Assembly: GCA_038496445.1 (NCBI GenBank)
Contig: JALMLS010000211.1
Span: 99,106 to 163,105 of the forward strand
Length of the DNA: 64,000 nucleotides
Reading direction: 5' to 3'
Source of the DNA: Trichosphaerium sp. ATCC 40318
Taxonomy: Eukaryota; Discosea; Flabellinia; Trichosidae
The notes beneath the pieces are model-generated. The model saw only the letters and a list, made by a program, of their open reading frames with translations. It made no database searches and was not told the origin of the DNA. Made by a program: the position numbers and the translations under genes. This document shows positions 35,154-48,295 of the stretch, piece after piece (position 1 is the stretch's first letter; each line of letters begins with the position of its first letter).

Positions 35154-35754
35154 AACTATATTGTCTCATCAATTGACCACTATCATACCATTCCTTGTAT
35201 TCCCCGTTGTGTCTTCCATTGATGTAATTATATTGCTTCTTCAATTGTCCATTGCCATACCATTCCTTGCATTCTCCGTTGCGTATACCATTGATGTAAT
35301 TAGATTGCATCCACAATTGACCATTGTCAACCCATTGCTTGTTTTCTCCTTCTCGTTTACCGTCAATGTAAGTAAACTGTTTCATCAATTGGCCACTATC
35401 ATACCATTTCCTGTATTTTCCATCTCGTATACCATGGTTCCACTGTTCTTGCTCTTTTGGCTTGTTATCTCTTCGTCGGTACTGCCTGTTGTATATTGGT
35501 TTCTGCCATTTCCCATGCTTGTTCATCTCATCATCGAACCTTGTGGTCATTGCTGCTTGTTTTGAAAGCAGTGGCCAAATTAAATACACAAATGAGTCCA
35601 AATCGATAATATCAAGTTGAATCTCGACTGGAAGGTGTAGTAGATAGCAATCATCTGATTGCGTATTAAATCTCTATTTATTTATTGTTAGGTACTCTTG
35701 CGCTTTAAAAGATTCTGGTACCTTGTACGCGATAGTATTGGGACTATTGAGCAT
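35149..35754 (-). pseudogene. 5' half of the severed F-box/MORN-variant gene (F-box plus four repeats)
   Basis: Exon 1 is 35754-35722 (11 codons) and exon 2 runs from 35673, separated by a 48-bp intron just before the F-box, the same architecture as the gene at 14117. Exon 2 opens DCYLLHLPVEIQLDIIDLDS, an F-box-like start, and continues into four repeats ending WYDSGQLMRQYS. The frame then stops at a TGA made by the first bases of the MULE element (real gene sequence ends at 35154). Reading across one copy of the 8-bp duplication into 32432 downward restores the frame and the 24-residue register. A truncated 175-185-residue F-box protein could still be made. Confidence 0.82.
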
Positions 35755-36336
35755 TCTAAATAAAATAAACAAACCTTCGCGGTTACACGTGTAAGGTTAG
35801 TAAATAAGTCAACTTACGTCATTCCCGTAATTTTCAATACAGATCCTTGAGTAAATAAATAATGTGAAGCCGCACATTCTTATACTATCATTTTGATTGG
35901 CGAGCTTTTTTTTTCCCTTCCTTTTAAAAAAGCACGTGCGCGTAATCTAGTGTGTATTTATCACAATATTTAATTTACATCCCCTACCGCAGCTATTGAG
36001 TTTACAATAATTGATACTAACAACATGAAGAGTTGAAGGCGTTGCATGCGAACTGAAGTTTCAAAGTATAATATGAATACTTAGTTTGGTGTGACAATGG
36101 ACTAATCATGTAAGGAGGTGGTCTTGACTGCTTTAGCGCAGTTGCAAAGCTGCAAATCCTTACAATGTTGGAGTGTATATTCCATTTTGATGGTAAGGAA
36201 TTAATCACAAGAAGTACTTTTTATGTATTCCGTCATTGTTTAGTAGGCTTCGGCAAGAATTAGGTGGGTACAAGGTGACAAAATTAGTCCACTTTATTAA
36301 TGTAGAAATTATGTTGCTGGTAATATGTACTTTAGG
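35755..36336. other. Intergenic, no gene seen
   Basis: Promoter side of the severed F-box gene and 3' side of the next minus-strand gene. It contains two CACGTG sites (near 35785 and 35932). The short ORF at 36017-36208 has no recognisable features. Confidence 0.5.
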
Positions 36337-37366
36337 TTACACAATCTGTAGTAGGTCCGCCTCAAGTCCATTTGTTTTAATCTGAAGATAAGAGGGAAGA
36401 AATTTTTCTCTTGGTAGTAGTGGAGTTGTTGTGGGCGCACCCTGTTAGAATAAAGTAATTAGTAATGAGAATTAAACAAGAAACATTTTAGAAAGTACTA
36501 ATAACTCACCATCAAGTACATTGCACCATTGACAAACGAGTAACTCACGCCCAAAGCCCTTTTCGCTAGAACGTCATCATCACTTTTAACAAAGTTTAGT
36601 ACTTTTTGTAGCTCGTTGTCAGTAGGTTCTCGAAGCAAGGGCTCTATCATTGTGTCATACTTGGGATCATAAACTAAATCTTTAGGTTTTGTATGAGGAT
36701 ACATGACAGTGTAGAAAGTATCACTGATATCAAAGTGCAATTTACTTCCATCTTTCATGTCAAATACATCATGGAAAGTCGGTCTTCCTTCAGGTGTTTT
36801 ATCTTCTACAAGAGACTGTTTCGTCCAACTGCGTTCTCCAAATAATAAGTGCAATAATTGCTGTTCCCCACCAGCTAAAAGCAATCAATAAACAATGCTG
36901 AATAAGAAAATCTTGAGAACAGCCGTGCGCCTTTTTTTCTATCACGTGTTTTGATAAACAAAAACGAATGTAGGTACCTGAAGTTGAAATAAATGGCTTC
37001 TCCTTGGAACCATTGCCGGAGAGCCTGAGGGCTATAGCACTGTTATTAGAGAAGTTTCTGAAGAACCCGAAATGGTCGCTTGATTTAGGTTCAATTGCTT
37101 GAGCGTTGAGAACATGCTTCCTTGCGCACAAAAGCGAACTTGGTTGACCTGTGGCGATACTGTAGGCTATTTGATTATGTCTACAGTCCAAATACAACTT
37201 CCGAGCTGTTTCGAACACGTTTTCTTCTAATTTGGCGTCGCCATTTTGAAAGTAAGTATGGTGGTAACTACACAGCTTATAAAATGAGTTGAGTAATATT
37301 TCGGCCTTATCAGGGTCTTTTGGAGAAGGCAACAGTAAATCGTCTGGTAGTAGTGTCGATTTACGC
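36337..37366 (-). CDS. Protein of unknown family, 5' end unresolved
   Basis: Three exons (37366-36978, 36874-36510, 36441-36337) join in phase to about 285 residues. The sequence contains LLPDDLLLPSPKDPDKAEIL, HHTYFQNGDAKLEENVFETARKLY, GNGSKEKPFISTS, GGEQQLLHLLFGERSW, a FDMKDGSKLHFDISDTFYTV stretch, and a C-terminus LLPREKFLPSYLQIKTNG. I do not recognise the family. The first listed exon starts with one base in phase and no ATG, so an upstream exon is needed; candidate starts at 37400-37530 do not give a matching phase. No signal peptide or membrane span is seen in the part read. Confidence 0.6.
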
Positions 37367-37959
37367 CTGGATCAAGAGGGGTTTTTGTAAGCTTGTTTAC
37401 CCGGAACAGCGCTCATACCGTTTTGCATCACGTAAAACAGCTATTTTACCTCGGTTTTGGATATAGTTGGTTGTGCGGCATTGCTGCGCTGTTGCTAAAC
37501 GTAACATGATTTGCTGTAAACTTACAAATAAAGGTCAACTTAGTTGTTAACCAATGAGGAAGTTGCGCGGACTAAAAATGGGGATCAGCTGAGTATGACC
37601 AACTGCAGTCACTGTAGGAATATTCTCTATGTCATAATATCCACACGTGGTGTAGTATAGTTAATGCACTTACAGTTGAAAACGTCTGTAATACGTATAA
37701 GTACATAGAGGCTAATAACTTATCAGGCTGTTGGAAAATCAAACTTTTTTTCTAACAAAACTGCAAAAAGTCGATCACATTTACTATACGTAAAGTCACG
37801 ATTTTAACAGCAACTTGAAGCAATGTTTCACGTGTCAGTTGGTTCATTTGTTTATAACCAGCATTCACGTGTTTTTTTTTGTTTCGTAGAACAAATCGTT
37901 TTTTGTGCTGCACAATGAAAGTGCACTAGTTTTTTGTGTCAAATCATTCATTATCAGAA
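37367..37959. other. Divergent intergenic region
   Basis: This region lies between the unresolved 5' end of a minus-strand gene and the F-box/MORN gene at 37960. It has CACGTG palindromes near 37643, 37829 and 37866. No further gene is seen. Confidence 0.5.
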
Positions 37960-38860
37960 ATGACAAACTTCGAGAAGCACACCTCCTTTTTTTCAGATAC
38001 GATGTACAAGAAAATACTAACACAAGTTGATTTGCTAGTACCCACGAGGTCACGTGTTCAAATATTAATGAAAGCTAATTCTTATTAGTGCACCACTACT
38101 GCGTTTACCTGCGGAACTCATTTTAGATATCACCGACCTGTACCCGAAGTTCAAAGAAGTCCAACATCTTCTATGTAAAAAAACTGCTTTAGAATCTGGC
38201 AAATACAATCTACGTTTTGAGAAGTGTGGTACATTCGAAGAGTGGCATGAGAATGGCAAGAGAAAGAGTAAATTTACGTATGAGAATGGGAAGCTCCATG
38301 GAGAGGGTATGATGTGGTCCAGTGATGGATGCTTGCGCGTTAACAGCACGTTCATATACGGAGTGGCACAATTTATCAGGTATAAAAACGGCCGTGTACT
38401 GGGAAAATGGGATTCTAAAACTAGTACTTACAACTCCAATGATGACCAAGATTCTTGGAACAGTTCAGTTGGTTGGTTGGCTAGTAAGCTATGGTTTACG
38501 AAAAATATCAACAAAAAAGTTATTTATATCGTTGATAAGCGTAGATATACAGAATTCCTTGGTAACATACCACATGGTAGGGACGAACAATATATTCGCG
38601 GATGTAAAACCAGTAGTGGATCATACAAGAACGGATTGATGCACGGATCATTCAAGTATTGGCATTCAAACCATAAATTGGGACTGATAGAAGGGACTTC
38701 TGATGGTCAACTGGTAGGTTTAACTCCGTATTTACATGGCAAACGTCATGGTACAGAAATACAGTATAGATCGCGTATCAAATCTACGTTAGTATACGAA
38801 GATGGCGTTCTTATAAAACAGGAGAGAAGACCATATTCTTGGGCACTAAAGTTCGACTAA
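37960..38860 (+). CDS. F-box-like protein with divergent MORN-variant repeats
   Basis: Exon 1 (37960-38048) and exon 2 (38089-38860) join in phase to 286 residues across a 40-bp intron with a GTCACG donor, placed just before the F-box as in the other family members. Exon 2 starts APLLRLPAELILDITDLYPK, then HLLCKK, matching an F-box-like N-terminus. Repeats follow but are more diverged: FEEWHENGKRKSKFTYENGK, GKLHGEGMMWSSDG, YKNGLMHGSFKYWHSN and YLHGKRHGTEIQYRS. It is the most diverged intact member in the window and may have a different ligand. No stop or frameshift is seen. Confidence 0.78.
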
Positions 38861-39197
38861 GAGAGTGTTAGTTAGTAAAGTGGTAGGTTTCAAACCATTA
38901 CCCATTTTCTTCATTAGCAGATAAACAAACAGGATTTGGAGTAATCACATCCAACCTTATTAACAGAACTTTGTGGGTAAGGTCAATAACTAGCTATGTA
39001 GTCACACCGAAAAAAGGTAACTATTTTCGTCTTTCACGGATGAACACGCAAGCCAGTTTCTAAATCCGTCTAGAGATATCGGAAAAAGATAGACACGGCG
39101 TTTTACAATTCAATGAAAAAACCTGACCGTCGCAAGGTGGAGCAAAAAGTCAAAAGCAGTAGTAATAAAAGATCGATCTGTTTAACACAATACTACA
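38861..39197. other. Intergenic, no gene seen
   Basis: About 340 bp of AT-rich sequence between the F-box gene and the EF-hand gene, presumably the EF-hand promoter. Confidence 0.5.
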
Positions 39198-39544
39198 ATG
39201 GCAAAGACGTTAACAGCAGCTCAGTTAGAAACAATAAAAGCAGGTTTTAGAGAAGGAGATGCCAACAAGGACGGCAAAATAACACCAGAAGAACTCGAAG
39301 CTGTATGAGTGATTGTATTTCTATGCCTTCAACGTTGTATCGCTAATACCATCAACTAGATGCTCAAAAAATGTGGTGTTGATGAAGCAGACATTAAACC
39401 AATGGCAAAGGTAGCTTTCGAAGCTGTAGATACCAATAAGGACGTGCGTACCTTTAACAACTACAACGATTTGTTAGTAGCTAAAAAAAGACCTTTTAGG
39501 GCGCTATTACTCTCGACGAGTACATCGCATACGCGAGCAAATAA
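39198..39544 (+). CDS. Small two-EF-hand calcium-binding protein
   Basis: Three exons (39198-39302, 39360-39443, 39500-39544) join in phase to 77 residues. Two canonical EF loops are present: DANKDGKITPEE in exon 1 and DTNKDGAITLDE formed across the last splice junction, with the key Gly-6 and Ile-8 positions and Glu-12 intact in both. There is no signal peptide. The size and layout match single-domain calcium sensors or buffers. The gap 39545-40158 downstream is AT-rich and shows no gene. Confidence 0.88.
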
Positions 39545-40158
39545 AACTAGCTTATGCCGATTCGAACACGTGATTGTTTTAAAAATAAACGGTTTATCTG
39601 TCAGTTAGCTCTTTGTTAATCTATTTCAAAAACACCTAGAACATTGTAATGCCTCAGGTAGTGTATTTGCGCTGTTAACGAACACAAAGTTCTTTTTTTT
39701 AATGATGTTCTTACAGACTCTTTTTGCCAAAATCGGTCTCATCTTAGCTACCAAGTAAACCTGGTAGCGTATTTAACAATTTATTAAACCATTGGCCAAC
39801 CAAATGTCTAATGAAATAGTTCCTGCACTTAGCTGTTGTTCCCTAGAGTTCCCTAGAGTATAAGTCGTTTGTGGCTTTTGATAAAATTGTATCAAGACGA
39901 TGATACACTTGGAGCTCTGTCGAATGGCTAAACTAAATTACTATGTAACCAGCAACTACTTCTTCAGTCTATGTATTTAAACACATTCTTTTGTTTTTGA
40001 ACTTTATTTTCTGAACTACAAGGCCTCCATTTGAAAAAGGCGAAATATTTTGTTGTCTTAAAGGTTTTTTTTTATAAAAGAGGTATTGGCAAGACAGAGC
40101 TTGTATGTACACGACGAGCAAAGATTAAGCAAGTAAAACAAATTTAGGATTTCATTTT

Positions 40159-41238
40159 TTAAGTGAAAGCCATTTCTTGCTCCAAAGCACGTAATTCGGC
40201 CTCAGCGTCCTTGTCAAGAGAAGGTTGTGTATCAGGTACATCAGGAACTAAATAAAAGCCATTAACAATCAACATGTAAAAAACTAGAAACGAGAAAAAA
40301 AAATTGATTCAAAAAACGAAACGTACGTTGCATATCATCCACTGGTGCCGCCACATGATTTTGAGGAACAGTACCGGCGCCCAATAACTCTTCATCAAGG
40401 CGTTGCTGTTCTAACTCATCTAATTCTTTCTCAAGATCATCATCGTCAATGCCTAAGCCGTCCAGTGGTTGTGCTATCGCGTCACCTAGAAGAAGGAAAA
40501 AATAAGCAAAAAATACTAAAACAGCGCTTGTGTTGTACCAATCTCGTTAGCGACTTCCATCTGCTCTCGAATATCTTCTAATGTATCTTCTACGTCAGTG
40601 ACGTCCCTATTTAACGATTATTACCAAAAACTTGTGGTGGAATTTACAAAAAAATTGTTTTGAAGAGCGAAATAGAGGCCACAAGGATATTGTGAGCGAT
40701 TTGGTGGAAAAAAAAGTCGTTTTGATGTATTTACACGTTTAAACGTCTTGATGGAATTTTAAAGGCTTTGTGCGTACATTCCACGGGATAACTGCCGTAA
40801 TGCGGAGCTTCCTGTACGCATTGCATCCAAGGCGGCAAAATTAGCTGTAGCTGACTCAATAGCCATAACTTGTGTTTCTATAGTCATTCGAGCTGCGCCT
40901 AACTTTTCTATTTGACTGTCGTACATTCGCTTCCTTCTCAAGGCCATTAATGCCACTACAGGGTTATTAGACGAAATATTATGATATAACTGATGAGTAA
41001 TTCAATAAGTGTAACAAAATGGTTTGTAATCGACAAATTGCTGCCATAGAGCATTGTAACAGTTAGGGTACGTACCACGACGATTTTTTGAAGCATTTTC
41101 TTTTGCTTTGGCTCTTTCAGCCTCGGCTTTCTTCTCAAGGAAAGCTTCGCGCTTCTCCAACATACGTTGGGTATCGCGAAGCTTATTTATTGAGTCTGAT
41201 GGTGGTGGCGCTTTCTTTGCTTTACCGAAGAGCCTCAT
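40159..41238 (-). CDS. CHMP4: ESCRT-III subunit CHMP4/Snf7
   Basis: Five exons (41238-41076, 40955-40778, 40606-40539, 40485-40327, 40247-40159) join in phase to 218 residues. The N-terminal basic helix (MRLFGKAKKAPPPSDSINKLRDTQRMLEKREAFLEKK) and ALMALRRKRMYDSQIEKLG followed by TIETQVMAIESA are diagnostic for Snf7/CHMP4. The acidic second half has VEDTLEDIREQMEVANEIGDAI and a C-terminal helix ALEQEMAF. It polymerises on membranes in multivesicular-body formation, cytokinesis and membrane repair. Length is normal for the family (about 220). Confidence 0.92.
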
Positions 41239-41546
41239 GCTTCACCAGTTTTGTCGTTCTCAAATATTTGTGTGAAGTGGTCAAAAAAACCGAAATGTCG
41301 TTACGTGAATTCTGCGCCAAATAACATTGTTGACTTTTTTGATTGAGCCCAGATTTTCAAATGCCTTGTGAATATCTGTTTCACAGTCCTACGAAACACC
41401 TAAGTGCAGGATTAAGTGTTCAATCTATGTAGTGCAAGCCAATAAAACATAAAGAGACAACGGAGGAAGCAAGAGTGCTACGATAATGAAGGTTCATGTC
41501 AAATGATCCGTCGAAGAAATTTTATTTTACTGTACAAAAAAAAAAA

Positions 41547-43289
41547 CTATCGTGTCTCGATTGATAGTATATCACCATCTTCAACGCGATGTTCCCCATT
41601 AACACTACGTAATCTACGCTGCTGAGCAACATCCCGGAATCCATCAAACTTTAGATAAGTCTTGTAATTGACAACATTTGCACGACGAAAATCTTTTTTG
41701 AAATCTGTGTGAATTTCTCCAGCACAGTTCCTCGCATTTGTTCCTTTAACAACTTGCCAACCTAGATATAGATATTACGATACGATTAGATGACATTCCT
41801 TACCTCCAATTTTATCGCCTTTGATTGTATAAAACGTGATTAAATCCAGTACTTTATAAAGCTTTTGTGTTATATTATCTAAAGCTACTTGCTCTAATCC
41901 GAATTCTTTCGCAAGCTCTTTAGCCTCAGTGGCATCTATTGAAACAAACCAAATTAATAAAACTAGTCATTACAATAGTATACTCTATACCTTGTATTGA
42001 AGCAATATCAGCGTCTATTTTAGCACTAACAATGACTGACATTCTGCCAGTCTTACTTATGTACTCATGTGCTGTTTTAGTTAAATCATTACCTTGCACA
42101 TCTTCCTCCTAATGAACAAGTTTATAAGAAACAGATAAGATAAAGGCCCTTTGTTATACGTACTCCAACATTAAGACAATACAACATTGGTTTTGCAGAC
42201 AACAAATTCAAAGATCGTAGAATGCTTTGTTCTACCTCTCCACGTGATAATAAATTATTTGAAAGGGTATCTTCCTCGAGCTCTAAAGCACTTTAGTTTA
42301 TCTACGTATTTATGCAAATACATACCAACAAGAGTGCGCTCCAGTAGCTTGCGGAAGGTCTTTGGATCCAGATTAGATGCCTAGGGTGGTATTTAATTAA
42401 TTTAGTGTTGCAACACGTGACATGAACGGTCATACTGTTGCAGCTTGCTGAGGTTTCTTTAATAAGTTTTCAACAATAGCTATATCCTTCTGCGCCAGTT
42501 CATGAGTAATTGTATTGATGTCACTTATGCATACATTACTCCAAATCATTCTTAAAAAAAACCGCACCGAACAGGGTCTACCTAAACGTATAAGAGTCAC
42601 ATAATCCTAACACGATCACTGCGTACTTCTTCATCTACATGTGGTACATTATGTCCTTTGAAACAACGCACCTAGTTCGTAAATCAACAAATCACAACAA
42701 ACTACATTGGAGCCCAACGTACAAGATGCAAGATGGCATCTACCCGTGCTATTTCAGATAGGAACTGATTACCCAAGCCAAGGCCTTCTGCAGCACCGCG
42801 AATGAGCCCTGCGATGTCTGGGGAATTTTTTAGCGTTAGAAAAAGACGTACTGACTTTTGAAAACGGGAAATGAAACAAGTTACCTACCAATCACCTCCT
42901 GTTACGATTTAGACTATTTTCAACGTATATTGCGTACGATTCTGGCTACATCAACTGAAGAAGCTCCCTCGCACTTTGCTATGTGGTTTAAACGCACGTC
43001 CGGTACCGCAATCCGCGCAATGTTTGGTTTAATAGTACAAAACGGAAAATTTTCGTTTCGCGCCATCTAACATGCGTTTTAGTAACTCAAATTATGGTTA
43101 TATACGATGTAAGGCATAATATTACCTGGCTTCCCACCAAAGAATTGAACAACGTTGATTTACCGATATTCGGCATACCTAAAGTGGTTTTAGATGGTTG
43201 ATCGCTGAAACAAAACCCATACCAACTATGCCCACCTTTCTTATCCTCACAGTGCACGAGCAATGGTACCACCTACGCCCAAATCGCAT
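41547..43289 (-). CDS. YchF/OLA1-family GTPase, bacterial (organellar) type
   Basis: The first exons are 43289-43223, 43178-43126 and 43066-42938; further exons lie around 42830-42720, 42670-42600, 42560-42430 and on to the last exon (about 41761-41547). The start [18 protein letters not shown] is Arg-rich and suggests mitochondrial import. YchF marks: P-loop [79 protein letters not shown], and the signature [20 protein letters not shown] before the TGS-like end VEDGDIL. The family binds ribosomes and hydrolyses ATP/GTP. Internal exon borders between 42938 and 42830 were not resolved. It is divergent from the C2-Rab gene with 196 bp between starts. Confidence 0.88.
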
Positions 43290-43485
43290 ACTGCGCTATT
43301 CTTCTTGTGCAAACGCGTTTCTCCCTGCTTGACTTAACCGCCCATTATTTCCAACAGCCACACTGAGCCAAAAGTACGCCAATAACTCTAGTTTCGGTGA
43401 GTTTTATTTAACTTGACGAAGAAAAGCGGAGATTTCAACCGAAGATACCAAAAGGGTTAAAGGAGGTTATTATTCGCTCAACAAG

Positions 43486-45792
<2,307 letters not shown>

Positions 45793-46649
45793 ACGAACAA
45801 AAAAAACAAAAAAAAAATCCACCAACACCCATGTAAAGTTACCACACGTGTTTGTGTTGCAACCCTTTTTTTTGTTAGATAATTGTAAAGCGAAGAAGAA
45901 ATTTATGTAATTTTAGTAAAGATTCCTTTTTTTTCGGCTTTCCCTAAACTACAAGTAGTATAAACGCTTTCCAATATAGTTTCTCCATAATTGTATAGAG
46001 GAATTCAAGAGAATAAGATGGTTCATACAGCGAATCTATGTTCAAATGGAGAAATCTTTAAATACAACCTACGTTAGCTCTAAATTAACCTCTGTTGTCG
46101 CTAGATACAATGCTCAGTAAGTAGTATGTACGATAGTACTCGTCTATTCTCTTCTTTTTGTCGGTAGTACTACTACTTTACAAAAATGGAATTAACTAAA
46201 CTTTTTTTGGACAAGTCAGTTTTTTTCTTGCTCCAACATTCACTTTGACTGTCTTGTTTTTAGATATCATTACTTACTATGAGTTGCGTTGGTTAACATT
46301 TTAAAACATAAAGGATACTTTCGGCAGTTTATTCCTTAAAAGGATTCGTAATAGCACCTACTTAACAGCAAGAGGAAGTACAATAACCAGCTAAGGAATT
46401 TAAGGCAATCCTAATAGAAAAAATAATTCAGTGTTCCGGTTACTCGCGTAGTATACAATATTTTCTTAAGAAGCGAATAAAGAATCTAGTCATGTTAAAC
46501 AACGTATTTTACGACTTCGGGATGTAAGTTGGGTACTTCCCATATGGATAGTTTTTCGGCTTTTTTTGGAAGTCGCTAATAAGGAAATACCTTCAAATCA
46601 AGCCTCTTTCATATCCCTTTTGCAACAACTCTCACCTGTTTTACGTAAG
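45793..46649. other. Intergenic, no gene seen
   Basis: About 860 bp of AT-rich sequence with several homopolymer runs. No ORF with recognisable content, signal peptide or structured RNA was found. Confidence 0.5.
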
Positions 46650-47457
46650 ATGGATATAAGAAGCATATTAAACGTAGATACTACTGTAGAAGGTATTAAA
46701 CCGAAACAAACACGACTTTTCGTACCGTACAAAGTATGCTCAACGAACGACAACAAAAACACCAAGCCTGAAGTACAACAAGTACCTAAAGTGCTTACAA
46801 TCAAATTACCTCTAAACCATTCAGTCAACCAGCCACGTCTTCCACAGTACGTATAAGTCTTATTCTATATACCATACGCTCATTGCAAGATAAAAAAACC
46901 CTTCGTAACAATCCTACAATCTTTTTTTTTCGGAACATTCGGCTCCTTTTTTTTTTGGATTTCGACTTTTCTTGGTTTTTCTCCATTTGAATCGTAACTA
47001 ATCACTTTCAAATAGTAACGTCTTAGCACAAACATTGGTGAGAAGTGACAGTGGATACGCTACACGTTCAGCTTGTTCTAAAAACCCACAACTTTTGAAG
47101 AATTCTGAGTTTAAACCAAAACGAAAGCGAATAGTATGTTCCTTTACAAATATAAAGTCCGGACAGATTATAAAGAAAAAGAGAACTGGACGGCCACAAG
47201 CTGTCTTTCATATCATTAAACCTAAAGACATTAAAGAGAAGATAGCTAAGCAGATAAAGACAGCAGCAAATAGATCAAGGAACAGCAGTGAAGTGAATAC
47301 TGTTGCTGTTTCATCTTCGAATGACACAAAAGATAATTTCTACAATGTACATTGCAGTTGGCAGTTTGGAAGCCCTTACCAGGCAGATTCACAGCCAATG
47401 CCTCCTCTACAACCGCTTCAGCGCAAATTTGAGTTCACTCAATACACACACTGCTAG
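46650..47457 (+). CDS. Basic, probably nuclear protein of unknown family
   Basis: Two exons (46650-46846, 47016-47457) join in phase to 212 residues. The protein is rich in Lys, Ser, Asn and Gln, with KPKRKRIVCSFTNIKSG and KKKRTGRPQAVFHIIKPKD, the latter resembling a loose AT-hook core (GRP flanked by basic residues). The C-terminus is Pro/Gln-rich (SQPMPPLQPLQRKF). A chromatin or transcription role is plausible but unproven. An alternative start upstream in the same frame (from 46566) lacks an ATG. The gap 47458-48295 downstream holds no recognisable gene. Confidence 0.6.
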
Positions 47458-48295
47458 TTTTCTATTTGTTCCGTAGCTCCAATGTACATAGTTGTATTAT
47501 ATTAACGGCCATACATTCGCTGTCCTTCTTGTAAATAAAAGTATCTTGTAGTAGCAAACAACGCTTTTTTTTCCTTTTTTAGAGTTGTAGGAAAATCTGT
47601 TACACAAACGCTATCCAAATAAAACTGTTTCATGCGATACTTTGATTGTTATTTACTTGTATCCACTCGTATGTACATGATAAAGAATCGTCATCAAACG
47701 TTTACTAAACCTGTTTTTAGCATCATTTTTCTTAGAGTACAACAACCGTGCAGTCCCGTGATATGTCTGTTTGTAATAGAACCGAATACTAGGGCAATAA
47801 TATTTCCGTAAACAACCAGGAACTTCCTCATCACCTTAGATAGAATCATGTGACTTATTTGAAAGTAGTGCTTGCAACGTTTGACTTTATAGTTTATTCT
47901 CATTATGTAGAACCCCTACCTAATAAATACGCCAGTGCACAACACAAAGGTCTATTTCACAACGATACCGTAGCTGATTATTCTTTCTTTTTAGCACCAT
48001 GGCTCGTAACATTGTTTTAAACAACATTCTACAGAATTTGCCAACTTTGATTTGGTATTTTGTGCACGTGTTCGTTGTTAGCCACAGAATGTAAGAAAAT
48101 AGCTTGAAGCAATCCAGGTAAACTTATGTACCATATCACCCTTCTGAGCGTTTTTTTCCTGAAGCTCCCTAAAACAGGCTTAATACTTCAGCAAACTGCG
48201 AACACCGAAACAAAACAATATAATTCGTGCCAATCACAATACAGGAAAGCTCATATACACTTCACGTACTACTCTAGTACAGGAAACAAATACAA

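Noticed and set aside
31699-35601. Two independent MORN-repeat genes
   Set aside because: Both lie in the same orientation, share a reading frame and are separated exactly by a transposon with an 8-bp duplication; the start of one and the stop of the other lie in the element's ends.
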